Source: Bacteroidales bacterium (GTDB lineage Bacteria > Bacteroidota > Bacteroidia > Bacteroidales > GWA2-32-17). From it: a stretch of 33,893 nucleotides of DNA. This document shows, piece by piece, positions 26,043 to 33,893 of this stretch (its first letter is position 1; each line of letters starts with the position of its first letter). The stretch is from the NCBI GenBank assembly GCA_013314715.1, contig JABUFC010000035.1, forward strand, positions 1 to 33,893. Direction: 5' to 3'. The position numbers and the translations under genes were made by a program. A model generated the notes under the pieces. That model worked only from the letters and a program-made list of their open reading frames with translations. It did not search any database and was not told where the DNA came from.

Positions 26043-27056
26043 ATGTTAGATTGGGGGAAACTTCCATTCGGTTATGTTAAAACCGATTTTAATGTGCGTT
26101 CTTATTACAAGAATGGTCAATGGTCTGATTTAGAAATCAGTCAAGACGAAACGATGCCTATTCATATTGCAGCAACAGCATTGCATTATGGACAACAAGC
26201 TTTTGAAGGATTAAAAGCATATCGAGGCAAAGATGGTAAAATTAGACTTTTTCGCTGGGACGAAAATGCCAAACGATTGCAACACTCTGCCCGAGGTTTA
26301 CACATGCCCGAAGTTCCCACAGAATTATTTCATCAAGCCATTATTATTGCAGTCAAAAAAAATGAACGCTTTGTGCCTCCCTATGGAACGGGTGCATCCC
26401 TTTATATACGTCCTCTACTTATTGGTACTGGAGCAGAAGTTGGAGTTAAACCTGCCAGTGAATATATGTTTGTCGTTTTTGTTACACCTGTTGGTCCCTA
26501 TTTCAAAGAAGGATTTAACCCTGTAAAAATAGCCATTATCCGCGATAGCGATCGTGCTGCTCCTCTTGGTACAGGAACCTTTAAAGTAGGGGGCAATTAT
26601 GCAGCAAGTTTACGCGGAGTTATTAAGGCTCATCAAGCTGGATGTGGTTCGCCCATGTATCTCGATACAAAAGAAAAAAAATATATTGACGAAATTGGTG
26701 CAGCAAACTTTTTCGGTATTAAAGCCAATACATATGTTACCCCCAAATCTACATCTATACTCGCTTCAATAACCAATAAGAGCATAATGCAGTTGGTAGA
26801 AGATATGGGTATGAAAGTAGAACAACGCCCACTACCGCTTGACGAAATAGAAACCTTTGAAGAAGTTGGTGCTTGCGGTACAGCTGCAATTATTAGCCCT
26901 ATTGGTACTATTATTGACATTGAAACCGGTAAAGAATATAAATTCTGTAAAGATGGAAAACCTGGACCCATTTCTACTCAATTATATCAAACACTTTTAG
27001 GAATTCAATTTGGCGATATTCCAGACCCACATCATTGGATTGAAATGCTTGAATAG
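26043..27056 (+). CDS. ilvE: Branched-chain amino acid aminotransferase
   Basis: PLP class IV aminotransferase performing the last step of valine, leucine and isoleucine synthesis, or the first step of their breakdown. 337 residues. Motifs: ALHYGQQAFEGLKAYRG (47-62), FRWDENAKRLQHSARGLHMP, SLYIRPLLIGTGAEVGV, and the PLP lysine K181 in GTFKVGGNYAAS. It ends with CGTAAIISPIG and GPISTQLYQTLLGIQFG. Length and the GTF-K-x-GGNY form fit the type II (BCAT_beta, eukaryote-like) group rather than the shorter E. coli IlvE. Starts 12 bases after siaC copy 2 and ends at a terminator. No other ilv or leu genes are adjacent. Confidence 0.95.
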   Translation: MLDWGKLPFGYVKTDFNVRSYYKNGQWSDLEISQDETMPIHIAATALHYGQQAFEGLKAYRGKDGKIRLFRWDENAKRLQHSARGLHMPEVPTELFHQAIIIAVKKNERFVPPYGTGASLYIRPLLIGTGAEVGVKPASEYMFVVFVTPVGPYFKEGFNPVKIAIIRDSDRAAPLGTGTFKVGGNYAASLRGVIKAHQAGCGSPMYLDTKEKKYIDEIGAANFFGIKANTYVTPKSTSILASITNKSIMQLVEDMGMKVEQRPLPLDEIETFEEVGACGTAAIISPIGTIIDIETGKEYKFCKDGKPGPISTQLYQTLLGIQFGDIPDPHHWIEMLE

Positions 27057-27080
27057 TCTATTATTTAAAACATAGATAAA

Positions 27081-27110
27081 GAAAAGTCAGGCCTAATAGT
27101 CTGGCTTTTC
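27081..27110. terminator. Terminator after ilvE
   Basis: 12-bp stem GAAAAGTCAGGC / GTCTGGCTTTTC (two G-T wobbles) around CTAATA, followed by TCTTT. The remaining gap up to porZ (27111-27283) shows no gene and no clear promoter match. Confidence 0.8.
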
Positions 27111-27283
27111 TCTTTAAAATAAAATATTAACATGTGCAATTTTTTCAAATTATTTAAGTTATATAGACAACAGTATTTTATGAAATAGCCATGAGAACAA
27201 CTCACTACAATCCAAAAATATTTATAGTGTTTTTGTTTAAAAGGCTTATATCATCGTTTGAACTTAATTAAAAATAATTACAG

Positions 27284-29608
27284 ATGAAAGTTTTAGTTTC
27301 CTTTTTGGTTATATTTTTTCTCTTATCATCTTACCATTTATATTCACAAATTCCTATCATGCAGTGGCGTTCGCATTTATCTTATTCGCAGGGCAAAGCC
27401 GTTATACCTGCCGAAAATGTTATTTACTGCTTAACCGATGGTGGATTATTTTCATATAACATTTACGATAATTCGATTCAAAAGCTTGATAAAAATTTTG
27501 GTCTCTCTGACGTTACCATTACAACCGTTAATTATGATGATAGTAAAAAGTTAGTTGTAATTGGATATGATAATGGCAATATTGACATCATAAAAGGCAA
27601 TCAAATTATTAATGTATCTGATATTTTTCAAAAACCCATAATAGGCAATAAAGCCATTAATCATATTCGTTTTTATTGTGGATTAGCCTATTTAGCCTGT
27701 GGTTTTGGAATAGTAGTGCTCGACTTAGATAAATATGAAATAAAAGAGACTTATTTTATTGGATTAAATGGAGTAAATATAAATGTAACTTCTATCGCTT
27801 TTACAGATCATTATATTTTAGCTTCAACAACAGAAGGCGTTTATAAAGCTTTAAAAAATGGTGTTAATTTAGCAAATTACCAAAATTGGAGCAAAATAAC
27901 CGAAGTGCCCAATTATTTTGGAAATTTCAAAAAGGTTGAATATTTTGATAGTAAAATTTGGCTTTTCTATTGTTCGGGAAATTCTACTGGCGATAGAATT
28001 TATATGAGTAATGATAACAACACTTGGGAAGTTTTCGACACTACGATAACTCATGTTTCAGCGATGAAAGTATATAACGATAAAATGATTATTAGCCAAT
28101 ATAACAAAGCCACAATAGTTTCAGCTGGATCCCATGTTAGCATTTATGATGTATGGGGTATAAATCCGCGCGATGCTGCATACGATAAAAATAATAACTT
28201 ATGGATAGCTGATGGATATGGTGGACTTGTAAAAAAACTGTATAACCACTCTGATGATGTTGTAAGCTTTATTCAACCTAATGGTCCATCAGAAAATAAC
28301 TGTATGCGCATTGATTGTGGCGAAAACAATTTATGGGTAGCTCGTGGTGCTTTGAGCAGCGCTTGGAATAACCAGTGGGTAAGTGGAAAAATTTTCAGAT
28401 TCCACAACGAACAATGGACTTCGTTTTCAGCCGATAATAATTCCAAATTAACGAATGTAAAAGATATTTGTTTTGTAAAAGTAGACCCTAAAAATGCTAA
28501 ACATGCTTATTTTGGGTCGTATGGTATGGGTTTAATCGAAGTTAACGACGGTTCAATAATTGAAGTTTACGACGACCAAAATAGTCCCTTGCAAAACATT
28601 TTTCCCGGACAACCGTTTGTTCGTGTTACAGGAATGGATTTCGATTCTAATGGAAATTTATGGATTATTAATTCTGAAGTTAACAACAATCTTACCATTC
28701 GTAAATCGGATGGTACCTGGAAATCAATCTCATTAGCCAATGCTATGGGAGGTGCCAAAATAACAGGCGAACTCCTATGCACTTCTGATGGTACTAAATG
28801 GATTATTTTCCCGAAAGGAGGAGGCTTGTTTGCTTATAACGAAAATGGAACAATCGATAATTTATCAGATGATAAAACTAAAGCAATATCTATTATTAGT
28901 CCCGAGGGCGAAGCAATTTCAAACGATGTTTATTCAATAGTTGAGGACAAAGACGGATTACTATGGGTTGGAACAGCCAAAGGACTTGTATTTTATTATA
29001 ATCCTTCACAAGTTTTTGAGTCTTCTGGTTTTTATGCACAACGCATAAAGTTACCCAATGAAATAGAAGGGCAAGCAAACTATTTATTCGAATCTGAAGT
29101 AGTAACAGCCCTTGCCATAGATGGCGCTAATCGAAAATGGGTAGGTACTTTATCGGGTGGGGTGTTTTTAATGTCGGCCGACTGCCAAAAAGAAATATAT
29201 CATTTTAAAACGGACAATAGCCCATTATTATCGAATAGTATTAATGATATTGCAATTGACCCTAAAAGTGGTGAGGTATTTTTTGCTACCGACAAAGGTA
29301 TATGCTCTTTTAGAAGTACTGCAACTGAAGGATTAGAATTTCATCATAATGTAGAAGTTTTTCCAAATCCAGTTCGACCAAATTATAATGGTAATATTGC
29401 AATTAGAGGATTAGTTAAAAATGCTCACGTCAAAATAACCGATATTGCTGGAAATTTAGTTTACGAAACTACAGCCGAAGGCGGACAAGCCAATTGGAAT
29501 GGAAAAAATTTATCGGGCAATAGAGTAAGCACTGGTGTGTATTTAATTTTTTCGACTAACGACGATGGTAGCGAAACCTTTGTTTCTAAAATTTTATTTA
29601 TAAATTAG
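27284..29608 (+). CDS. porZ: Type IX secretion system protein PorZ
   Basis: 774 residues, close to the length of Porphyromonas PorZ. A signal peptide (1-21, ending LYS|Q) is followed by IPIMQWRSHLSYSQGKAV, the characteristic PorZ start. Repeated beta-propeller blades follow, resembling two-component-regulator propellers (DGGLFSYNIYDNSIQKL; NNLWIADGYGGLVKKL; GLLWVGTAKGLVFYY; RKWVGTLSGGVFLMS). The last 90 residues form a type A T9SS sorting domain (VEVFPNPVRPNYNG, VKITDIAGNLVYE, STGVYLIFSTNDDG, SKILFIN). In P. gingivalis PorZ is a surface component of the attachment complex that delivers anionic LPS to exported cargo. It is the only T9SS machinery gene in the window and appears to stand alone. 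Confidence 0.88.
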   Translation: MKVLVSFLVIFFLLSSYHLYSQIPIMQWRSHLSYSQGKAVIPAENVIYCLTDGGLFSYNIYDNSIQKLDKNFGLSDVTITTVNYDDSKKLVVIGYDNGNIDIIKGNQIINVSDIFQKPIIGNKAINHIRFYCGLAYLACGFGIVVLDLDKYEIKETYFIGLNGVNINVTSIAFTDHYILASTTEGVYKALKNGVNLANYQNWSKITEVPNYFGNFKKVEYFDSKIWLFYCSGNSTGDRIYMSNDNNTWEVFDTTITHVSAMKVYNDKMIISQYNKATIVSAGSHVSIYDVWGINPRDAAYDKNNNLWIADGYGGLVKKLYNHSDDVVSFIQPNGPSENNCMRIDCGENNLWVARGALSSAWNNQWVSGKIFRFHNEQWTSFSADNNSKLTNVKDICFVKVDPKNAKHAYFGSYGMGLIEVNDGSIIEVYDDQNSPLQNIFPGQPFVRVTGMDFDSNGNLWIINSEVNNNLTIRKSDGTWKSISLANAMGGAKITGELLCTSDGTKWIIFPKGGGLFAYNENGTIDNLSDDKTKAISIISPEGEAISNDVYSIVEDKDGLLWVGTAKGLVFYYNPSQVFESSGFYAQRIKLPNEIEGQANYLFESEVVTALAIDGANRKWVGTLSGGVFLMSADCQKEIYHFKTDNSPLLSNSINDIAIDPKSGEVFFATDKGICSFRSTATEGLEFHHNVEVFPNPVRPNYNGNIAIRGLVKNAHVKITDIAGNLVYETTAEGGQANWNGKNLSGNRVSTGVYLIFSTNDDGSETFVSKILFIN

Positions 29609-29701
29609 TAAACGTATCTTAATTTATTTATGCTTAATTTATTAAAATACGATTGTTGAAAAGTCTTAAATATGGTAAGAAATTTCTGAACTGATTTACT
29701 C

Positions 29702-29709
29702 TACATTTG
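29702..29709 (+). promoter_or_regulatory. Possible -7 promoter element in the porZ-oxidoreductase gap
   Basis: TACATTTG matches TAnnTTTG, but it lies 160 bases before the next start (29870) with no -33 TTTG at the right distance. If real it gives a long leader. The 261-base gap 29609-29869 otherwise contains no gene or clear terminator. Confidence 0.3.
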
Positions 29710-29869
29710 TACTAGCCGATTTTATTATTTGTTTTAATAGTGTTGATTAGTTGTTTTTTTTATCATTCGATGGTTCAGCACTATTTAATAATTGTTGTAA
29801 AAACAATAGTTAAGCCAAACAAATATTTAATCGGTAATATGAAATATAAAAAATTGAAAAATTATTAAA

Positions 29870-30832
29870 ATGGCATTACGCATAGGAGTAATCGGAGCAG
29901 GTCATTTTGGCAAGTATCATCTACAAGCTTTAAAAAATTTACCCGAAGTTGAATTAATGGGTTTCTTCGACATAGACCCCATGGTTCAGCAAACAGTGAG
30001 TCATGATTTTAAAGTTAAATCGTATAATTCTTATGACGAATTGCTTAGCGATGTTGATATTGTAGATATTGTAACTCCTACCATAAGTCATTATGAATGT
30101 GCATTAGAAGCCATTCGTCATCAAAAGCATGTATTTATCGAAAAGCCTGTAACTCATAATGTAGAAACAGCTCAACATTTAATAAAAATGGCAGACGAAG
30201 CTGGTGTAAAGGTTCAGGTTGGACATATAGAACGTTTCAACCCAGCTTTCTTGGCAGTAGAACCGTATATCAATAAACCTATGTATATAGAAGCCCATCG
30301 TTTACAACCCTTTACACAGCGAAGCCTTGATATTTCTGTTGTTCTTAATCTCATGATTCATGATTTAGATATAATTTTATATACAGTAAAATCAAATATT
30401 AAACGCATAAGCGCCAATGGAGCTGTGGTAGCCACACAAAGTGCCGATGTGGCCAGTGCACGAATAGAATTTGAAAATGGTTGTGTTGCTCATATTACTT
30501 CGAGCCGTATTTCTATTGATAACATGCGTACCATTAAACTTTTTCAGAAAGATAATTGTATTACTATCGACTTTTTAAACAAAAAAGCTGAAATTATTTG
30601 GGCAAAACAACATCCAACAAACCAAGACCATTTGGAGCAATCGACACCTGTAGAACTTACATCGTTCTACCCACCCATAATTCTTAATAATGCTATTTTA
30701 GAAGAAATGCGTTCTTTTGTAAATGCTATAAAAAATAACACTTCACCCATTGTAACACTTGAACATGCTTATTATGCAATAAAAATTGCATTCGAAATCA
30801 TGGAAAAAGTAAAATTTTCGTTTGAATCGTAA
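29870..30832 (+). CDS. Gfo/Idh/MocA-family oxidoreductase
   Basis: NAD(P)-dependent sugar-type dehydrogenase of 320 residues. The N-terminal Rossmann fold has IGVIGAGHFGKYHLQAL (5-21), an acidic residue ending the second strand (GFFDIDP), and the family signature E91-K-P93 (HVFIEKPVTHNVE). The C-terminal domain has VGHIERFNPAF (117-127) and MIHDLDIIL (162-170), where H164 and D165/D167 lie in the expected catalytic region. The closing part follows the family (VNAIKNNTSPIVTLEHAYYAIKIA). The substrate cannot be told. The phosphoglycosyltransferase downstream would fit a nucleotide-sugar role, but a promoter separates this gene from those that follow. Confidence 0.85.
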   Translation: MALRIGVIGAGHFGKYHLQALKNLPEVELMGFFDIDPMVQQTVSHDFKVKSYNSYDELLSDVDIVDIVTPTISHYECALEAIRHQKHVFIEKPVTHNVETAQHLIKMADEAGVKVQVGHIERFNPAFLAVEPYINKPMYIEAHRLQPFTQRSLDISVVLNLMIHDLDIILYTVKSNIKRISANGAVVATQSADVASARIEFENGCVAHITSSRISIDNMRTIKLFQKDNCITIDFLNKKAEIIWAKQHPTNQDHLEQSTPVELTSFYPPIILNNAILEEMRSFVNAIKNNTSPIVTLEHAYYAIKIAFEIMEKVKFSFES

Positions 30833-30849
30833 AATAAATAATATCTTTG
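30821..30849 (+). promoter_or_regulatory. Promoter of the lipoprotein-phosphoglycosyltransferase-rhodanese unit
   Basis: TTTG at 30821-30824, a 17-base spacer, then TATCTTTG at 30842-30849. Both elements match the Bacteroidota consensus. The -33 element lies inside the end of the upstream oxidoreductase gene, and the lipoprotein ATG is 36 bases past the -7 box. Confidence 0.65.
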
Positions 30850-30884
30850 CAAGTTTTTCGTTTTACAACTATTGAAAAATTGGC

Positions 30885-31730
30885 ATGAGGTATTTATTTA
30901 TTTTAATTGCTTTAATATTTTTTTCTCTGTCTTGCCAAAAATGGGATAAAGAAGAGGATATACCTTCGTATATTCGTATTGTAAACGCCAGTATATCAAC
31001 TAATTATGCCACACAAGGTTCAAATAGTTGTAAAATAGCCGATATATGGGTTAACATTGATGGCAACAGACAAGGTACATACGAAATTCCAACACGTTTT
31101 CCTGTTTTAGCTACAGGCAAACACAATATAACATTAAGAGCAGGAATAAAAGTAAACGGAATTAGTGCAAGTAGAATTATTTATCCTTTTTATAATATTT
31201 TAAATATCGACACGATTTTACCCGAAGGAAATATTCTTACCCTGTCGCCAGTTTTTACCTACAAAACCGAAACTGTTTTTGGATGGAGAGAAGATTTTCA
31301 GGGTAACGGTTTTAGCTTAGATAGAGATACAGAATCGGACACTTTACTTTATGCCATTTCGGACTCACTAGGGAATAAAGTTGGAAAATTTTCGATTGAT
31401 GCTATTCGTCAACGATTTTATTATAAATCGGCCGATGCATTTACTTTACCCAAAAACGGAACTGCTATATTTTTAGAGTTCGATTATCGTTGTAATCACC
31501 CTTTTTCGGTAGGACTTATTATAAATAAATTACAATCATCAATAGTTACGCCTTTATTAATATTAAACCCACACCCAAACACATTTAATCATATATATGT
31601 CGATTTTTCTTACATAGTTAATCAAAATGTAGATGCCATAGATTTTAATGTTATTTTTCAATGCAACATACAAGAAGGCTACACCCAAGGAGATGTAGAA
31701 ATTGATAATATTAAATTACTTCATTTTTAA
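30885..31730 (+). CDS. Lipoprotein of unknown function
   Basis: 281 residues. A short lipoprotein signal with the lipidated cysteine at C17 (IFFSLSCQKWDKEED). The mature part begins with an immunoglobulin- or DUF4397-like stretch (SYIRIVNASIS, WVNIDGNRQGTYEIPTRFPVLATGKHNITLRAG). A second part from about 130 (FGWREDFQGNGFSLDRDTES; AIFLEFDYRCNHPFSVGLII; QGDVEIDNIKLLHF) has a strand pattern suggestive of a jelly-roll carbohydrate-binding fold. Neither assignment is certain. The TAA overlaps the ATG of the phosphoglycosyltransferase (TAATG, 31728-31732), so the two products are made together. That suggests a role in envelope glycan assembly, but this is inference from position. Confidence 0.78.
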   Translation: MRYLFILIALIFFSLSCQKWDKEEDIPSYIRIVNASISTNYATQGSNSCKIADIWVNIDGNRQGTYEIPTRFPVLATGKHNITLRAGIKVNGISASRIIYPFYNILNIDTILPEGNILTLSPVFTYKTETVFGWREDFQGNGFSLDRDTESDTLLYAISDSLGNKVGKFSIDAIRQRFYYKSADAFTLPKNGTAIFLEFDYRCNHPFSVGLIINKLQSSIVTPLLILNPHPNTFNHIYVDFSYIVNQNVDAIDFNVIFQCNIQEGYTQGDVEIDNIKLLHF

Positions 31731-33145
31731 TGAATACAAAACGACAAACAATAAAATACATTATTTCAGATTTTATAGCGGCCTTGTTATCTTGGCTTTT
31801 GTTTTTTACATTCAGAAAAAAAATTATTGAGACAGAATATTTTGGCTACCCCATTCAATTAACTTACGACGAAAAGTTTTTCCTTGGACTTATTCTAATA
31901 CCTTTATTTTGGTTAATATTACATTATTTATCGGGCTATTATCAAGATGTTTACCGTCGTTCACGCTTAAAAGAACTTTGGCAAACATTTTATATTACTG
32001 TTTTAGGAACCATATTTTTGTTTTTTGCATTAGTATTAGACGACTATGTAGTAAGCTATCATGATTATTACCGCTCTGTATTAATGTTGTTTTTTACTCA
32101 ATTTGTATTAACCTATATTCCTCGAATTGCAATAACCACACGTACTATTCATAAAATTCATCAACGTAAAATTGGTTTTCGTACCATTATGGTTGGTAGC
32201 GATAAGAAGGCATTTGATTTATATGAGTATTTCATTAAACAGCCCAAAGGTACAGGAAATTTATTTGTTGGATTTGTAAGCGTAACACCTAAACCCAAGT
32301 ATCGAATTGAACGATATTTAAAACATTTAGGCGATGTTTCAAAATTGCATCATATTATTGACGAAGAAAAAGTACAGGAAGTTATTTTAGCACTTGAAAC
32401 ACGAGAACACGACCAAATTAATGCTATATTGAATAGAATCGAAAATAAAGATGTTGTGATTAAGGCCATACCATCATTATACGATATATTAACCGGTAGT
32501 GTACGCATGTCAACGCCCTACGATGCTCCTTTGATTCAAATATCGCGTGATCTTATGAGTCCATTTGAATCAAACCTAAAGCGGTTGATTGATATTGTTT
32601 TTTCTATTTTTGCTATAATTATACTTTTGCCTGTATATTTGTTTTTAGCCATTGGTGTAAAATTATCATCACCCGGACCTATAATATATACTCACGAACG
32701 TATTGGACGTTTTGGCAAACCCTTCAATATTTATAAGTTTCGTAGCATGTATATCAATGCCGAAGCTATGGGACCAGCCTTATCGAGCAAAAACGATCCT
32801 AGAATAACTAAGTTTGGTCGTTTTATGCGAAAAGTGAGATTGGACGAAACACCCCAGTTTTTTAATGTATTAAAAGGTGATATGTCGCTTGTTGGTCCAC
32901 GACCCGAACGTCAGTTCTTTATCGACCAAATAATGAAAAAAGCACCCCATTATGCTCATCTTCAAAAAGTAAGACCTGGAATCACCTCGTGGGGACAAGT
33001 AAAATTTGGATATGCCGAAAATGTAGATGAAATGATAGAGCGATTGAAGTATGATTTAATTTACATGGAAAACATGTCGCTTTATGTTGACTTTAAAATA
33101 ATGATATTTACCATAAAAATTATTTTTCAAGGGCGTGGAAAGTAA
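31730..33145 (+). CDS. Exopolysaccharide polyprenyl-phosphate sugar phosphotransferase (WbaP/WcaJ type)
   Basis: Initiating enzyme of lipid-linked glycan synthesis, moving a sugar-1-phosphate from a nucleotide sugar to undecaprenyl phosphate. 471 residues. The N-terminal membrane part has helices at about 8-28, 50-68, 85-105 and 115-135. A CoA-binding-like soluble domain spans about 145-260 (GFRTIMVGSDKKAFDLYEY). The catalytic domain starts with a membrane hairpin (KRLIDIVFSIFAIIILLPVY, 284-303) followed by SSPGPIIYTHERIGRFG, FNIYKFRSM and the catalytic D372-E373 pair in RLDETPQFFNVLKGDMSLVGPRPE, then VRPGITSWGQV. All motifs are intact. Its start overlaps the upstream lipoprotein by 1 base; the rhodanese-like gene follows. 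Confidence 0.93.
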   Translation: MNTKRQTIKYIISDFIAALLSWLLFFTFRKKIIETEYFGYPIQLTYDEKFFLGLILIPLFWLILHYLSGYYQDVYRRSRLKELWQTFYITVLGTIFLFFALVLDDYVVSYHDYYRSVLMLFFTQFVLTYIPRIAITTRTIHKIHQRKIGFRTIMVGSDKKAFDLYEYFIKQPKGTGNLFVGFVSVTPKPKYRIERYLKHLGDVSKLHHIIDEEKVQEVILALETREHDQINAILNRIENKDVVIKAIPSLYDILTGSVRMSTPYDAPLIQISRDLMSPFESNLKRLIDIVFSIFAIIILLPVYLFLAIGVKLSSPGPIIYTHERIGRFGKPFNIYKFRSMYINAEAMGPALSSKNDPRITKFGRFMRKVRLDETPQFFNVLKGDMSLVGPRPERQFFIDQIMKKAPHYAHLQKVRPGITSWGQVKFGYAENVDEMIERLKYDLIYMENMSLYVDFKIMIFTIKIIFQGRGK

Positions 33146-33167
33146 AGTATTTCATAATAAAGGAATA

Positions 33168-33548
33168 ATGTCAGGTGGCATTTTTTGTTTAAGCCCCTCA
33201 GAAGCTTATGAATTAAGCAATACTGAAATATATTTTGTTGATGTTCGTGAACCTTATCTTTTAGGATATAAGAAAATAGACGTAAAAAATTTAATCTATT
33301 TACCAGCCAGTAAATTTGACGAATGGTGTTCTACTCTTTTATATAATAACGCATATATATTTTTTGATTCAGTAGGTCTTAAGAGCGCAGAGGTAGTTAA
33401 AAAACTTAAAGCAAAAGGATATACAAATATAGCCAACATGGCAGGTGGTATTGTTGCTTGGGAACAAGAGCATCTGCCTCTTATTATCGACAATACTGAG
33501 CGTTTAGACGGAAGTTGTATGTGTCAGTTACGTCCTAGATTAAAATAG
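33168..33548 (+). CDS. Rhodanese-like protein lacking the catalytic cysteine
   Basis: 126 residues from ATG 33168, preceded by AAAGGA (33159-33164), a fair ribosome-binding site. The frame also opens at GTG 33135, inside the phosphoglycosyltransferase gene, but those 11 residues are not family-like. Rhodanese features: IYFVDVREPY (21-30) and MAGGIVAWEQEHLP (91-104). The active-site loop, normally C-x-x-G-x-R-S, reads D67-S-V-G-L-K-S73, so the sulfur-carrying cysteine is replaced by aspartate. A C-x-C pair sits near the C-terminus (C117, C119 in DGSCMCQLRPR). Classical sulfurtransferase activity is therefore unlikely. No partner domain is present. Confidence 0.8.
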   Translation: MSGGIFCLSPSEAYELSNTEIYFVDVREPYLLGYKKIDVKNLIYLPASKFDEWCSTLLYNNAYIFFDSVGLKSAEVVKKLKAKGYTNIANMAGGIVAWEQEHLPLIIDNTERLDGSCMCQLRPRLK

Positions 33549-33550
33549 TT

Positions 33551-33814
33551 CTACTGAACAACATTTACTTGAAACTCGGCTGAAATACTTTTATCGCTAT
33601 TTTTATCCCAAATTAAGCAATAACAACTTAAAGGATTCTTGAGGTCTTTATTATATGCAATAAAAAAGGGTGCTACCTGTGATGTAAATTCCTTGACAGA
33701 CATTTTTGAATTTTTCATAAGATCGCTTTCGTCAAGCATAATATTTCCATTTTTATCGCTAACTCTCCCGACTTCGCCACTTTTTAGGCTTAAGTAATTG
33801 ATATACAAATACAT
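33551..33814 (-). CDS. Small hypothetical protein, unrecognised, possibly a remnant
   Basis: An 87-residue frame on the minus strand, stop at 33551, ATG at 33814; an in-frame TGA lies just upstream at 33821-33823, so it does not continue into the edge of the window. The composition looks protein-like (SGEVGRVSDKNGNIMLDESD, then EFTSQVAPFFIAYNKDLKNP and a strand-like end SISAEFQVNVVQ), but there is no signal peptide and no recognised motif. It converges with the rhodanese-like gene with 2 bases between the stops. It could be a small gene, or the C-terminal remnant of a longer one. Codon use was not tested. Confidence 0.45.
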   Translation of the reverse strand: MYLYINYLSLKSGEVGRVSDKNGNIMLDESDLMKNSKMSVKEFTSQVAPFFIAYNKDLKNPLSCYCLIWDKNSDKSISAEFQVNVVQ

Positions 33815-33893
33815 AAAAAATCATGTAGGCACTACACGATTTTACAAGTAATTATATATCAATACATTATTGAATCATAAATGGAATATTTGA

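Noticed and set aside
29770-29815. Weak hairpin (ATTGTT ... AACAAT) in the gap before the Gfo/Idh/MocA gene
   Set aside because: Short AT-only stem without a T tract; expected by chance in DNA this AT-rich.
1-33893. CRISPR arrays, tRNA or rRNA genes, insertion sequences, prophage
   Set aside because: I looked for regularly spaced repeats, cloverleaf-like segments, terminal inverted repeats and transposase or integrase motifs on both strands and found none that hold up.

Overview
The window looks like chromosomal DNA of an AT-rich member of the Bacteroidota. Evidence: type IX secretion (T9SS) signatures at two places (a CHU_C-type C-terminal domain in the truncated first gene, and PorZ at 27284-29608); a cytochrome b558-type succinate dehydrogenase; PafA phosphatase; an IleS of about 1120 residues followed by a DksA/TraR-like protein; and recurrent TAnnTTTG boxes, the Bacteroidota -7 promoter element, ahead of many genes. 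I cannot place the order or genus. I see no rRNA, tRNA, CRISPR, transposase or phage gene, and no gap between genes exceeds 300 bases.

Layout. 1-3200: end of a T9SS-exported protein, terminator, PafA-type phosphatase, and a convergent M24 aminopeptidase whose stop overlaps the phosphatase stop. 3234-6613: sdhCAB operon with terminator. 6665-8175 (minus): a SiaB-SiaC signalling pair whose SiaB carries two fused kinase-like domains. 8262-11261: LD-carboxypeptidase and methionyl-tRNA synthetase read divergently from one compact promoter region; two glycosyltransferase genes follow metG in the same operon (to 13605). 13814-17571: ileS and a dksA-like gene. 17643-20223 (minus): ECF sigma factor, membrane anti-sigma factor with three internal repeats, and a predicted outer-membrane barrel. 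20334-22336: four-helix membrane protein and divergent glyA. 22505-24030: DUF4349 lipoprotein, convergent with purQ. 24179-26030: CheR-type methyltransferase and a second SiaB-SiaC pair with a single-domain SiaB. 26043-29608: ilvE and porZ. 29870-33548: Gfo/Idh/MocA oxidoreductase, lipoprotein, WbaP/WcaJ-type phosphoglycosyltransferase and a rhodanese-like protein lacking the catalytic cysteine. The last 260 bases hold one small unrecognised minus-strand ORF.

Working together. Most genes are housekeeping (TCA cycle, aminoacyl-tRNA, one-carbon, purine and branched-chain amino acid metabolism) or cell-envelope (T9SS, glycosyltransferases, phosphoglycosyltransferase, lipoproteins). The least explained part is regulatory: two paralogous SiaB-SiaC partner-switching pairs about 17 kb apart, one with a doubled SiaB and the other beside a CheR homologue with no chemoreceptor in view. 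Known SiaB/SiaC systems in Pseudomonas work with a PP2C phosphatase (SiaA) and a diguanylate cyclase (SiaD). Neither is encoded here, so input and output are open questions. Several translation starts were moved inward because the upstream TTG or GTG codon lies inside a promoter box or inside the preceding gene (sdhB, tandem siaB, glyA, rhodanese).
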